Counted from the first letter of the stretch, positions 26,565 through 36,405 are shown. The stretch: 64,000 bases of DNA from Nocardia stercoris (GCF_003696265.1 NZ_RFFH01000003.1:496001-560000), one strand, 5' to 3'. Numbers and translations: made by a program. The notes: generated by a model not told the origin, from the sequence alone.

Positions 26565-27812
26565 ATGCGATCAGCTGAAGGATCTTCCGCGCCGGGCCCG
26601 CGCACGGTCGAGCAGTGGCGCGCCTATCTGGCCGACTACAGCGCCGACATCCTGCGCGTTGCCGAGGACGGAGAACCATCCGGCGTCAGCGATGAGCAGC
26701 GAGCCGCGGGCTGGCTGGGCTACGAGGGCGCGAGCGCGGAGCAGCTGGCGGAACTGGAGCAGCGGCTCGGTACCCGCCTCCCGCCCAGCTATCGCACATT
26801 CCTGGGTGCCTCCGATGGCTGGTTGCACCTGAGCTCGTTCATGTGGGAGATGCGCACGGCCGGCACAGTCGCCTGGCAGACCGAGACGGACGCGGGCCTG
26901 CACGGCTTCTCCGACGGCGCCGAGAAGGCGATACTCGAACGCGCACTGCTGATCTCGGCACACGGCGACGAGCAGTACTGGCTGCTCGACCCGGAGGACG
27001 TATCCGAGAACGAGGAATGGGCCGCGTACCTCTGGGCGAGCTGGATTCCCGGTCTGGGCGAGCGGCATGCGTCGTTCGCCGAGCTGGTGCTGGCCGAGCG
27101 CGCCAGCTTCGAGCAGCTCGCGGGCTATGACGGCCGCGGTGTGCACCCGGAGGGCGTCGAGGAATTCCTCGCTCAGGGTCGGGCGCAGGCACTGCGGGGT
27201 GAGGCCGAGCAGGCGATCGACAGCTTCGCCCGCGCCGCGGTCAAGGGTGCGGGCGCAGGTATGTACCTGAAGACCATCCTGAGCGCCTTCCTGGACCTGC
27301 GGTCCGTCCACCACGAGATCCGCAACCAGGTTCTCGGCCACGATCATGTCGTCGCCGAGGTCGGTGCGGATCTGGTACTGGCCGAGGCTGTCCCGCTGTA
27401 TCTGCGCCGGACGGTGGAGGAGCACGAACAGTACGGGCGGGGAGCCGGAATTGCGGGTGGGGACTACCTCACCCGGCTGGTTCCCGAGCTGAGCTTTTCG
27501 GTCCAGGAATCCAAGTCGGTCGAGGAATCCAGGAACGAGTGGTTCGAGCGCGCCGCCGCCCACGTGTCGCCTACCCTGCCCGAACCGCCGGCCTTCCAGC
27601 AGGCCCTGGACCGTGCCCGTGTGCTCGTCGCACTGGACCGGGCGGACGAGGCGTGGTCTGTCATCGAAGCCGCTGTGCCGCACTGGCATTCCGGCAACCC
27701 GAACCGCATCGCCCCGGTCGTTCTGCTCACCGATCCGCTCCTGCGCCACGTGATCACCCCCGACCGGGCTCGGCTGGTGGTGACCACCCTTCGTGGCCTG
27801 AACGATGCATAG
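26565..27812 (+). CDS. SMI1/KNR4 (SUKH)-family protein
   Basis: A 415-aa protein. Residues 45-190 carry the SUKH fold pattern: LEQRLGTRLPPSYRTFLGASDGW, then YWLLDPED and SFAELVLAE. SUKH proteins are often immunity proteins of polymorphic toxin systems. The long C-terminal half (helical, with EQAIDSFARAAVKG) may form TPR-like repeats. No toxin gene is adjacent, so an immunity role is only a family-based guess. It stands alone, in the rightward direction. Confidence 0.8.
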   Translation: MRSAEGSSAPGPRTVEQWRAYLADYSADILRVAEDGEPSGVSDEQRAAGWLGYEGASAEQLAELEQRLGTRLPPSYRTFLGASDGWLHLSSFMWEMRTAGTVAWQTETDAGLHGFSDGAEKAILERALLISAHGDEQYWLLDPEDVSENEEWAAYLWASWIPGLGERHASFAELVLAERASFEQLAGYDGRGVHPEGVEEFLAQGRAQALRGEAEQAIDSFARAAVKGAGAGMYLKTILSAFLDLRSVHHEIRNQVLGHDHVVAEVGADLVLAEAVPLYLRRTVEEHEQYGRGAGIAGGDYLTRLVPELSFSVQESKSVEESRNEWFERAAAHVSPTLPEPPAFQQALDRARVLVALDRADEAWSVIEAAVPHWHSGNPNRIAPVVLLTDPLLRHVITPDRARLVVTTLRGLNDA

Positions 27813-28038
27813 TGCATGTTGGCGGTTGCCACGCTCCCCGGTCGGCTCTCGAACCCCGCTTGCCGCGCGGGTACTGACCGGTTTGGACCTGGAGCTGCGA
27901 CCCCACCGCCCGCTGCCTGCGACCGAGTCCAGCGGGGCCGAAATCTTGTCTCCGCCATTGCAACCGGCCAGGACCCGCCGCGACGCGAGATCGTGGTGCG
28001 AGCCTTGGCTGATGCGGTGAACTGAATCGGTGCCGCCT

Positions 28039-28653
28039 TTACCCGATCATCTTGCGGAGGCCGGCAACGTCGTCGGCGCTGAGGCCGTACGCAAGCAGGT
28101 AACTGACGATGAAGTCATCGTCGAAGCCAGCTTCGCGGATCTCGCGGGCGATAGTCGGGACCATTACCTGGACGTTCTCGCCCGCTCCGCGGTGGTAGCC
28201 GTTGTTGCCGTAAAGCGCGAGTTGTTCAAACCGTGAACGGATTTCGTCGGGCACGGGTTCTGCTGGGGTGCCGGTGAGGGCATCCACCGCGCCGACCGCC
28301 GCCGCCCAGCCCGCCAAGGGCACCCTGATAATGCTGGGCGGGCCTTCCAAGACGGCGACGACTCCGGAGCGCGCCTCCTCCACCGCCATCGCCATTTCCT
28401 TGATGGTCGGGTAGTCGCAGAACACCGGTCCCCGAGCTAGCCCTGTCTTTCCGGACTTGGGTGTCACGGTGCGGTCATCACCCAGCCCGAACGATGTTCC
28501 GCCCAGACGTTCCGCGACGCGGATCGCGGATGACAGGTCCGTTCCTGTCGATTTCACGTGTCTCCGCAGCGCCGATTCGTGTTCGGATTTCGCGGAGGGG
28601 CTGTTTTCTGCCCACGGAATCCAGGCGCCGCTATGTCTGATCGCCAGTTGCAT
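28039..28653 (-). CDS. hypothetical protein
   Basis: A 204-aa protein with coding-like composition and no domain I recognise. It contains RSGVVAVLEGPPSIIRVPLAG in the middle and a helical C-terminus (DDFIVSYLLAYGLSADDVAG). The first 35 residues may be non-coding, since the ribosome site is weak. It lies among other unrelated cargo genes of the element. The short gaps on either side (27813-28038 and 28654-28886) look empty. Confidence 0.5.
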   Translation of the reverse strand: MQLAIRHSGAWIPWAENSPSAKSEHESALRRHVKSTGTDLSSAIRVAERLGGTSFGLGDDRTVTPKSGKTGLARGPVFCDYPTIKEMAMAVEEARSGVVAVLEGPPSIIRVPLAGWAAAVGAVDALTGTPAEPVPDEIRSRFEQLALYGNNGYHRGAGENVQVMVPTIAREIREAGFDDDFIVSYLLAYGLSADDVAGLRKMIG

Positions 28654-28886
28654 GGATCACAGTCAACCGCAGCGGTCCGACAGAAGCCGAGCACCCCTCC
28701 TGCCCGGCCGCCCGCGGGCCCTGGATTTAGGCGGTTTGCACGACCGCGCGGGCGAGCGCGGCAACCGCGTCTGGACTGCCAGCCAAGCGCACCCGTCGCG
28801 CGGCGGTTCGACGGCCGGCACCTGATCTGCGATTCCGCCGATTCCGCAAGACTTGATCACGAGCCTGATGGCCGCGAACTGATCGG

Positions 28887-29627
28887 TCAGGTTCGGTCGA
28901 TTCGTTTGAGCGCCGTCCGTATGTGAGCTCGGAGGTTTCGGTCGGGCAGGTCGGCCATTGCGGTGATGACTTGTCGGGCAGGTTCGTATCTCATCTGCCC
29001 AAGTACTTTGACGGCGTAGGTCCGGACGGTCGGATCGTTGAGCACAGTGATCAGAATGGTGGGGACGCGGTCGTCCCGGGTCTTGGGTAGGCCCAGAATG
29101 ATCGCTGCACGTGTCTCGCCGTAGCTGCGGTTCAGGGCGAGGTCGATCAGGTCGTCGGCGATAGCGGGTCCTGCGGTTCGGTGGAGCCCTTCGGCTACTG
29201 CAAATCGGATCCGCTCACTGATTGTTCGCTGTCCGGGCGGGGTCTGAGGGTCGCCTGGCCAGGTCGGGTTGCGGAAGTACTGGAGGAAGATCTGCTGTCT
29301 CTGCTTCTTGGCGGGACCGACGAACGCCAGCGCGGACACGATGGACTCGAAGAGTGGCATGTAGTCCACGCGGGGCAGCCAGTCGAGCAGGACGGGTACG
29401 GCGGAGCGATAGTCCATGCGTCGCTGGTACAGGTCTTGGACCGACTCGACGTGGAAGCCGAGGACGGTGAGATCAGCGAGAATTCCGACTGCCGACTCGT
29501 CGTACCTGCGTTTCGCTTCGGCGGCCGCCGGTCTGCTTTCGACCGCCGCACGGATGGCTGGGTCGTTGAGTACCTTGGCGACCAGCTGTCCGTGTGTCAT
29601 CGGGCGAGGTGCGTCGGTTTCCGCCAT
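28887..29627 (-). CDS. HEAT-repeat-like hypothetical protein
   Basis: A 246-aa, largely helical protein. The C-terminal half shows HEAT-like periodicity, with pairs of helices around RAAIILGLPKTRDDRVPTIL, LNDPTVRTYAVKVLGQMRY and EPARQVITAMADLPD. Such scaffolds bind proteins. No catalytic motif is visible. The ATG is supported by the coding boundary. Function unknown. Confidence 0.6.
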   Translation of the reverse strand: MAETDAPRPMTHGQLVAKVLNDPAIRAAVESRPAAAEAKRRYDESAVGILADLTVLGFHVESVQDLYQRRMDYRSAVPVLLDWLPRVDYMPLFESIVSALAFVGPAKKQRQQIFLQYFRNPTWPGDPQTPPGQRTISERIRFAVAEGLHRTAGPAIADDLIDLALNRSYGETRAAIILGLPKTRDDRVPTILITVLNDPTVRTYAVKVLGQMRYEPARQVITAMADLPDRNLRAHIRTALKRIDRT

Positions 29628-29845
29628 GTAGCGATACCGTACAGATCGCTGTTGTCAGCTGGTGCCGATGTTGTTCAGGCCGAAGTCGTTTGGAGTCGGC
29701 TCCCATTCCGGAGTGGCGGCCCGCCGCCCTAGGTGACGGTGTCCGAAGGCCAGCGGCGGAGATGACCGCGGGTCAGCTGGTGCTCGGACACCGAACTCCA
29801 CTTCCCCCGTGACGCCGCCGAATATCCGAGTGTCACGGATCCGCC

Positions 29846-29899
29846 GACTCGGCGGGGTACGTGGTCGGTCGGACCCTGTCGGCTCGGCCGGATTTCGGT
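29846..29899 (+). repeat. 54-bp direct repeat, copy A
   Basis: About 85% identical (7 substitutions, one gap) to 32318-32370 in the same orientation; both end in ggccggatttcggt. It lies in a 355-bp gap (29628-29982) that otherwise shows no gene. The two copies bracket the DUF1152 gene and the membrane-anchored protein gene. Confidence 0.65.
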
Positions 29900-29982
29900 G
29901 TTACCTCGTCGATCTCGGGCACCGACCCCACTGTGCTGGCCTATGCCACTGGACGGTGTGCCACCCCTCGCGGCGTGGGAGT

Positions 29983-31101
29983 ATGGGCAACCTGATGAGA
30001 CGAACCCTCGCGATCGCGGCCGGCGGGGGCGGCGATGCCGTCACCGCCGCGATCCTCGCCCGTACTCTCGCCGACCAGCGCGACATCGTAGCCATCATGT
30101 CCTGGTCCTGGGACCGTCTGATGATCGACCCGACTCCCGGGCCCCGCGGCCGGAATGACTTCATCGGCCTCACCGATCACGGCGGAATCGCTCAGGTCAC
30201 CCCACAGTCGCGGTTGCGCGGTCCCGGCCGATCGACGCTGGTCCGGCTCGCCGCCGAGGTTCAGCTCCCGCTGCTGCTGCTCGACGGGGCTCGTGGCGCC
30301 GTCGGCCTCGGCGAGCAATTCCGCACGGCAGCACAGGTATTCGGTGCCGACGAACTTATCATCGTCGATGTCGGAGGCGATGTCGTCGCGTCCGGGCACG
30401 AGCCCGGCTTGCGGAGCCCCCTAGCTGACAGTCTGGTCGTAGCCGGTGCCGAACGGTCGGGGGTGCCGGCCGAGGTCGTAGTGACTGGGCTCGGGCTCGA
30501 CGCGGAACTCACTATGGGAGAGGCCCGGGCCGCGCTGGCCGCACGCGGCGGAGAGCTGCTACCCGCCGTGGTATCGGCAGCGGATGCCGCCCCGTTCGGT
30601 CGGGTGTGGGACTGGCATCCGTCGGAGGCCAACGGCATGCTCTCTGTGGCTGCCGTCGGCTGGCGTGGTGTGGTTGAGCCGCAACGGGACTCGCGCGTGT
30701 ACATCACCGACGATGTCGTCGGTATCTACCAAGTTTCCCTGGACGCGACCGTCGCCGGCAGCCTCGCCGAGCACCTGTTGACGACCGGTTCTCTCGGCGA
30801 TGCCGAGGATCGGCTTCGTGCTGTGTGGGGTGCATCCGAGATCGACTACGAGCGCCGCAAGGCTGCGTCCAGGCCTGTCGCCCGGACGCCGGACGACACC
30901 ACTGTCGAGGTCGTCGACCGGCACGCCACCGAGGCCGCCGGGCGCGGTATAGACGCGGTGACCGTCCGCAGGCTCTGCGAACTCACTGCCGCCACGGGAG
31001 TTGCCGAGAGCGCGTGCCTGCGTGCTCTGCTGGCTCGTGAGCGCGTCACCCAGTTCCGGCCGCCGCTGTTCCTGACGCGCCGCCAGCCGGACCGGCCGTG
31101 A
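29983..31101 (+). CDS. DUF1152-family protein
   Basis: A 372-aa cytosolic protein with a glycine-rich nucleotide-binding-like opening (LAIAAGGGGDAVTAAILA), an internal DELIIVDVGGDVVASG, and a C-terminal winged-helix-like tail. DUF1152 proteins share a Rossmann-like fold; some carry acidic catalytic residues, but no activity is established to my knowledge. The start is ATG in MGNLMRRTL after GTGGGAG; the ATG 12 bases later is possible. It is bracketed by a pair of short direct repeats together with the next gene. Confidence 0.8.
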   Translation: MGNLMRRTLAIAAGGGGDAVTAAILARTLADQRDIVAIMSWSWDRLMIDPTPGPRGRNDFIGLTDHGGIAQVTPQSRLRGPGRSTLVRLAAEVQLPLLLLDGARGAVGLGEQFRTAAQVFGADELIIVDVGGDVVASGHEPGLRSPLADSLVVAGAERSGVPAEVVVTGLGLDAELTMGEARAALAARGGELLPAVVSAADAAPFGRVWDWHPSEANGMLSVAAVGWRGVVEPQRDSRVYITDDVVGIYQVSLDATVAGSLAEHLLTTGSLGDAEDRLRAVWGASEIDYERRKAASRPVARTPDDTTVEVVDRHATEAAGRGIDAVTVRRLCELTAATGVAESACLRALLARERVTQFRPPLFLTRRQPDRP

Positions 31102-31280
31102 ACGCGCTTCACAGCATGTGATCCGAATGGCGATGCCAGGCAGCGTATTTCGAGCCAAACTGCTCCGAATTGCTGCACCACCACCAGGTCCACTCTGCGT
31201 GATTCGATGTCCGAATGCTTTGCGCCCCAATAGGGGGCGTGCGAAACTGACTGGCCGCAAGACCGTAGTAGAGGTGGGGG

Positions 31281-32201
31281 ATGGTGGACCACGAGTCAGC
31301 CGAACAGTCTGGGACGGACAGCAAGCTCTCTTCCCTGGGGCGCAGGTGGGCGGGCCTCCCGGCGAAGGTAAAGGTCGCCGTCGCTGCCCCAGTTGGCGGT
31401 ATTGCCCTTGGCCTGCTGATCGCGATCCTTTGGAATGCTGGCGCCCACTCGGGCTCAGACTCGATCTCGGACGCGGGTTACACGTCAGCGGTGGCCGGCT
31501 CCTGCTACCACCCGATGACGACCTGCCCGCGGACCCCGGAATCGGCGGCAGCCTCGGTCTCGGTATCTACAAGTGCTGTGGTGCCCACCTCTAGTGTCAA
31601 CCCTGTTCCCGCCAGCGTTGCCCCCACTCCTACGACCACTGTCGCCACCACCACGGCCGTACCGATGCACCCCGTGGTGCAGGCGACTGGACACGGCAGC
31701 CTCGGGAACATCCGAGTCGCGCGCAGTGGACATTTCAGTTCCGGAGCCGACGGTCATCCCGACTATGTGCACATCGTCCAAGCCACCGCACGGCGAGACG
31801 ACTCCACACTTACCGTGACTTTCACGCTCAGCGGTCCGGTCACCGGCGACAATCTTTCTCTCTCAGTGTGGTTCGGTGCCGGCGACGGTACTGACGGGAT
31901 GATCGATATCAGCGACAGCGAAGGCATATGGGATATCGGTGTCTCCGGGCCGGATGACGCGGCGGCCGGCCAAACCACGGTGAGCCCAACCATCAACGGG
32001 AACACGGTCACTGCGCGCCTTCCGCTGCATGTTGCGATTTCTGGCAATCTGGCAGGCTCCAGCACCGTCGATCTGAGCAGCTTCACCCACATTGGGTGGG
32101 CGTCGTCTGCGTTGGTCGACGGCGCGTCCTGGATGGATGGTTGTCCAACCGACGGCGAATCCGCTGGCAACCCAGGGGCTTGGGAAATTCCGATGAGCTG
32201 A
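31281..32201 (+). CDS. membrane-anchored extracellular protein
   Basis: A 306-aa protein. It has a short cytoplasmic tail, one membrane helix (VAVAAPVGGIALGLLIAILW, about residues 33-55), a Ser/Thr/Pro/Val-rich linker (80-135), then a beta-rich domain with TLTVTFTLSGPVTGDNLSL and IGWASSALVDGASWMDGCP. The topology predicts an outward-facing domain on a stalk. I do not recognise the domain family. It lies within the segment bounded by the 54-bp repeats. Confidence 0.65.
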   Translation: MVDHESAEQSGTDSKLSSLGRRWAGLPAKVKVAVAAPVGGIALGLLIAILWNAGAHSGSDSISDAGYTSAVAGSCYHPMTTCPRTPESAAASVSVSTSAVVPTSSVNPVPASVAPTPTTTVATTTAVPMHPVVQATGHGSLGNIRVARSGHFSSGADGHPDYVHIVQATARRDDSTLTVTFTLSGPVTGDNLSLSVWFGAGDGTDGMIDISDSEGIWDIGVSGPDDAAAGQTTVSPTINGNTVTARLPLHVAISGNLAGSSTVDLSSFTHIGWASSALVDGASWMDGCPTDGESAGNPGAWEIPMS

Positions 32202-32317
32202 GCAGCTGCGGATGATCCGGTGCCCGCGGCGGTGGCTGCGGCGCTACCGGACTGCGGCCTGGCCGGACTTGCTTCGGCCCGGCGAAGGGCGACCGGCTGC
32301 CGCATGAACCCGGAGTC

Positions 32318-32370
32318 GACTCGGGGGGTGCGTGGTCCGTCGGATCCGGTCAGCTTGGCCGGATTTCGGT
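32318..32370 (+). repeat. 54-bp direct repeat, copy B
   Basis: Partner of the copy at 29846-29899, in the same orientation. In matching frames both copies would read GVRG-SDPV--AGFR, and several differences fall at third positions, so the repeat may derive from a coding sequence. Confidence 0.65.
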
Positions 32371-32437
32371 ACCGGACGGCCGTGAAAAATCGGGCATCTG
32401 GCCCGGCTTGAGGTCCTGTGCGGAAGTATCGGCAGGT

Positions 32438-32776
32438 ATGACGACTATTCCATTGTCCGCCCTCACTATCTGTTCGCGTGGCCACGAAGGGGTGTACCCT
32501 GCGGACATCGACGATGCCCCCGGACGTCTCGGTCATGAGGTCGCGTTCTGTATCAACTGCGAATGTGGCACAGTCGTTCTCGCCGTCGCGTGGGGCGACA
32601 AGACTCGCGTGATGGCGACCGGCGGCCTGGGCCTGTACGCGGCATTCGAGAACAGTGGTTGGCCGGAGCTCGACTTCGGCGATCCACGTGTCGAGAGCCC
32701 GTTCCTGGCCCGGATGATCAACACCCCCGACGGATGGCTGGAGTTCCAGCGAGGCTACACAGCCGGAGAATTCTAG
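32438..32776 (+). CDS. small hypothetical protein with Cys pairs
   Basis: A 112-aa protein with CSRGHEG near the N-terminus and CINCECGT around residue 45, which could bind a metal. The C-terminus is aromatic (DGWLEFQRGY). A short purine stretch precedes the ATG. No family recognised. It lies just downstream of repeat copy B. Confidence 0.55.
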   Translation: MTTIPLSALTICSRGHEGVYPADIDDAPGRLGHEVAFCINCECGTVVLAVAWGDKTRVMATGGLGLYAAFENSGWPELDFGDPRVESPFLARMINTPDGWLEFQRGYTAGEF

Positions 32777-32959
32777 TCGCTGGACCTTTTTGTGATCGAG
32801 CGGGCGGTGCGGGCGTTGCGCCCGCGCACTTTTCGATGTGTCTAGAGCCCGCAACCAGGGCGGTCAGATCGGCGGCCACCCTCCATCGCCGATCCAGTGC
32901 CGCATCCAGGAATGGCGTCACCCGCTACCCCCAGACGGCGGGTCGACGAGGAGGCGCGC

Positions 32960-33172
32960 ATGGCGGCCTTTCGCTTCGTGGCAATTCGTTACGGCATACC
33001 AACCCCCGACATGGCAACCGAGACCATTGAAGCAGGCATCGTGAAAATGAATTTAACTGTGAATTTGCGAGGATCGGGCGAAGCGCGTTACGATATGGAA
33101 TCAAGAATTACTCGTAGCGCTATTCCTATGATCCGTGTGTTGGTTGATCATACAACCGGCTCGCAGCCTTAG
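32960..33172 (+). CDS. small hypothetical protein at the edge of an AT-richer segment
   Basis: A 70-aa protein with a strong ribosome site (GAGGAGGCGCGC) before the ATG. It reads MAAFRFVAIRYGIPTPDM and continues polar. Base composition shifts visibly to AT-richer within this gene and stays so to about 34.4 kb. No family recognised. Confidence 0.4.
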   Translation: MAAFRFVAIRYGIPTPDMATETIEAGIVKMNLTVNLRGSGEARYDMESRITRSAIPMIRVLVDHTTGSQP

Positions 33173-33342
33173 GTCGCCTGTTCGTGGTGGTAGCCGCATG
33201 CGAACGTATCCGGGCATTCGGGATCGCTGTACGCCCCCACCCTGATATCCTGGGTGATCTTTCATCGGTGGCGCCTGCACTACCGCCCCGTCTGCTGGAT
33301 CAATCGCCATCAGGTCGGCGCCAGCGGGAGTAGAGTGCGACC

Positions 33343-34362
33343 GTGATCAAGGTGCAGATTGAGGCGCGTGTTATCGACATCGTCAATCATGTCGTTGCAG
33401 GCGAAGGGAAAGTCGAAGACGACTACGTTGAAGCAAAAGCTATGTGGCTGCCACCCGATAAAGTCGCTCGAAAGATCGCCGCCATGGCAAATGCCGCCCG
33501 CGGGGAACCGGTTATTTGGATAGTGGGGCTGGATGAGGAGCGACATCGTGTGGTTCAGGTGGATGAAACGGATCCGGCTGACTGGTGGGCGGCGGTGCAG
33601 AGGGGCTTTGCTCATGAAGTTTCGCCAGACCTGATCACAATCAACGTGGCGACCGATCATGGTCGAGTGGTCTGCCTGTACTTTGAGACCGACCGCGCCC
33701 CATATCTTGTAAAGACTGGAAGTACGGGAACAGCAACCACTGAAATTCCCTGGCGCTCGGGCACTCGTACGCGAACGGCAACGCGAAGTGAGCTGCTATC
33801 GCTTCTCCGTACGTCCACCTCGATCCCTCGACTAGAATTGATTCGCCCGTCCGCGATGTGTTTCATCCAGGAAGCCGTCCAGCTCTCGGGCGAAAAGAAG
33901 GCCGTTTGCAGCTTTAGCTTCAAATGCCTGATGTTCTTTGACACCGATATGAATGGATCCCTGCTGCTGCCACGACATAGGTGGTCGTGTTCGCTTAGGG
34001 CGAGCTCAGGCCCTGAATTCAATATAGAGCCCAAAATTGCGGATTTTTCAAAATCCGGCCGAATAGGCGAGTTTGGCGTGACTGCGCGGAAGTCTGGATT
34101 ATTAGTGACCGGTCCTGACGTGGTCGAGTTCAATGGAGGTGTAAATATTTCAGATGTAGAGTTCGAGGCGGTTTCACTATCTGATTGGGTTGAAATCAAC
34201 ATCGAATTGCCCACCTCTGATTCGGTTCGGTCAGCTAAAATACGAGAAAGATTGACTGATCGTGGAAGTGGGCATATGGCAACGCATGGTTCCGGCTTCA
34301 GAGTGTCATGGGGAGACCATAGCAATTACCGATGGCCCGAAGGTCTTTCGCTTATTGACTAG
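33343..34362 (+). CDS. AlbA_2/Schlafen-type predicted nucleic-acid-binding protein
   Basis: A 339-aa protein with a GTG start. Residues 25-75 read VEAKAMWLPPDKVARK, then IAAMANAARGEPVIWIVGLDEE. That is the AlbA_2 (Schlafen-related) pattern: an acidic strand, a helix ending in ANA-x-GG-like residues, and a glycine-containing strand. The remainder is beta-rich and unassigned. The gene is clearly AT-richer than its neighbours, which indicates acquisition from another source. AlbA_2 proteins occur in defence islands and with helicases, and a helicase remnant follows here. A direct defence role is inference. Confidence 0.65.
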   Translation: MIKVQIEARVIDIVNHVVAGEGKVEDDYVEAKAMWLPPDKVARKIAAMANAARGEPVIWIVGLDEERHRVVQVDETDPADWWAAVQRGFAHEVSPDLITINVATDHGRVVCLYFETDRAPYLVKTGSTGTATTEIPWRSGTRTRTATRSELLSLLRTSTSIPRLELIRPSAMCFIQEAVQLSGEKKAVCSFSFKCLMFFDTDMNGSLLLPRHRWSCSLRASSGPEFNIEPKIADFSKSGRIGEFGVTARKSGLLVTGPDVVEFNGGVNISDVEFEAVSLSDWVEINIELPTSDSVRSAKIRERLTDRGSGHMATHGSGFRVSWGDHSNYRWPEGLSLID

Positions 34363-34481
34363 CTTTGACGCCCGAAAGGTAATATCGGCGGCGTGGCCTT
34401 TCTGGGATGGTTGTCTGTATTGCATGAAGCGCCGAACCGCCGCGGTGATGTGTGGCCGCTACCGAGGATCGCGGACTCTTT

Positions 34482-34505
34482 CACCTCAGCGTTCTAGCTG
34501 AGGTG
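34482..34505 (+). terminator. 9-bp perfect inverted repeat downstream of the AlbA_2-type gene
   Basis: Arms cacctcagc and gctgaggtg surround gttcta. The hairpin lies 120 bases after the gene's stop and has no T-run. It may be a terminator or the edge of an inserted segment. Confidence 0.4.
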
Positions 34506-34639
34506 TGAGTACACAGTGTGTATGGCCTGCTGCTCCATGTCGGGAGTGCACATAGGGTCTCAACGACGGGCCGGATTTGCCTGGTGTAGAACGCCCTTCG
34601 GGAAGCGCGGCTATCGCTCCGGATCGGGGATCGGGTTGC

Positions 34640-35103
34640 CCGCATTCGGTCGGCACAACGCATTGATCCGCCTCGGCATGACCGACGAATCCTTAGAGGA
34701 TTTCCGCGACGTTATTCTCCGCCCGACTTTGGCGGAGCTGGTCGCAGACGTACCGGCAGACGAGGTTCTTGAGAAACTCCGGGTCCGTACTGAGGAATCC
34801 GGAAGAAAGCGGCCTCGCAGGGCAAACGATGAGAGCATCAGAGAAGGCGAACTCGACTTCCTCCGTGCCCGGCTGAAGTGCCGCGACCTCATCCCTGGAC
34901 TGACCGTCCACCAGGCGAAGGGACGCGAGTGGGACCGCGTTGGGGTTGTGCTGAACTCCGAGCAGGAACACATGCTCGGTGAAGGTCTGCGCGAACTGGA
35001 GCCGGAACACTGTGTACTCTACGTAGCCCTGACCAGAGCGAAATACACCTGCGGATCGTTACGGCGTCCGCTTGAGCTCGACCTGACCGGGGTGACCAGC
35101 TAG
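34640..35103 (+). pseudogene. C-terminal remnant of a UvrD/Rep-type helicase
   Basis: The recognisable part starts about 34640 and holds LTVHQAKGREWDRVGVV (helicase motif V region) and VLYVALTRAKYTC (motif VI). These are the last conserved motifs of superfamily-1 UvrD-type helicases. Motifs I-IV, including Walker A, are absent, and the upstream DNA reads as unrelated sequence, so this is a 5'-truncated gene. It may have formed a two-gene unit with an upstream nuclease or ATPase, now lost. Confidence 0.65.
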
Positions 35104-35148
35104 CCGGGGCGGGTCACTGGGCGCTGGAAGCGGGAGTGCCCCAGTCGA

Positions 35149-36405
35149 TCAGTCCTCGTCCTCGGCGACGTCGTGACTGGCCGGGTATCCGGTGGCTGGT
35201 CGAGTCCGGTTGGGGTAGAGCAGGTCTTGGATAATTGGTTCGTGGTGGCTGAACGCGGCCTCGTTGTAAGGCAGTTCGGCGCTGGCGTGGTGGCCGATAC
35301 GCGGGCCACGTTCGGGCAGGTCGGCCAGTCGGAGCCGGTGGGTGACGGCCCCGCCGTTTCCGGTGGTCCACAGGGCCCATACCGGTCCTGCCGGGCCGTC
35401 GGGGTGGGGCATGTCGCGGCTGGTCGTCGCGATCACCAGGCCGGGACTGTAGCTGCTGCCGAGCGCGCGACGCAGTGCGGCTCGTAGCCCGGTCTCGCGG
35501 CGGGCCGAATGCACCGAGAACAGCAGGATCCCGAACTTGTCGGTCGGGAACCGTTGATAGTCAGCGAGTTTGGAGGTCACGGTCTTCAACGACTCGGTGC
35601 CGGTGTCGTATTCGAGGAAGAACCGCACCACGCGGTCGTGCTGTTCCCAGCAGCCGTAGCCATCGGGATGGAGTTGATCCTCGCCGGAGGCGTGTGTCCA
35701 GAACATCTCGGCGCATTGGCGCTCGGACCACCACTGAGTCAGTCCCTGCACCGGCTCCGGTACTGCCGGTCCGTGCCGGCAAGCGGGGTTGCGGTGGGCG
35801 GCCAGGGCGCAGAAGAAGCCGTTCACGCCCAGGCGGTGGGTGAGCATCGGTGAGGACGCCAGCCGCTCCAAACTCAGGGCGTACTTGGCGGGGGCGGGTG
35901 GGGTCTGCGCGCGCTGGGCCGCGATGAGGCGCGCACCGGAATAGCCGAGCGCGTGGCGTGTCTGGGTGGTGCCGCCGCCGTAGAGGGACTCACGGAAGGC
36001 GAACAGCATGCCCATCTCGCGCAGTTTCCGCAGTCGATCCTGCGCGCGCCGCACCGACGCGAACTCCAGCGACGCGATCTGGTCGGTGGTGAATGCCTTG
36101 TGCTCGGCGAGCAGGGCCAGCAGGCGACGGTCACGATCGAGCAGACGGAACCATGCGCCAGCGTCGGGATGCCCGCCCCGATGCACGCTACGCCCGCCGC
36201 GCGGACCGATTGCGGAATACCTACGAGCTTTCGTAATCGTTCTGGATTCCGTTCGCTTGCCTCGAATTCCCGTCTGAGCTGCCTGAATGTCGTTGGTGTG
36301 TTCGGCGTTTGGGGTGGCGGCTATAGGACGCCGAGCATCCGACGCCCCATCCGCGCCACCAACCGCCGACCCATCCGCCACCGGGTTGTGCTCGCGTCCG
36401 GTCAT
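35149..36405 (-). CDS. replication-relaxation family protein
   Basis: A 418-aa protein. After a disordered N-terminal 75 residues comes a winged-helix-like region (LLALLAEHKAFTTDQIASLEF, then RAQDRLRKLREMGML) and a C-terminal alpha/beta domain with VRFFLEYDTGTESLK. This matches the replication-relaxation family found on actinobacterial plasmids, phages and integrative conjugative elements, where it is thought to act in element replication or nicking. The ATG overlaps the DUF2637 stop by 4 bases. It is the last gene of a three-gene leftward operon at the right end of the element. Confidence 0.85.
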   Translation of the reverse strand: MTGREHNPVADGSAVGGADGASDARRPIAATPNAEHTNDIQAAQTGIRGKRTESRTITKARRYSAIGPRGGRSVHRGGHPDAGAWFRLLDRDRRLLALLAEHKAFTTDQIASLEFASVRRAQDRLRKLREMGMLFAFRESLYGGGTTQTRHALGYSGARLIAAQRAQTPPAPAKYALSLERLASSPMLTHRLGVNGFFCALAAHRNPACRHGPAVPEPVQGLTQWWSERQCAEMFWTHASGEDQLHPDGYGCWEQHDRVVRFFLEYDTGTESLKTVTSKLADYQRFPTDKFGILLFSVHSARRETGLRAALRRALGSSYSPGLVIATTSRDMPHPDGPAGPVWALWTTGNGGAVTHRLRLADLPERGPRIGHHASAELPYNEAAFSHHEPIIQDLLYPNRTRPATGYPASHDVAEDED

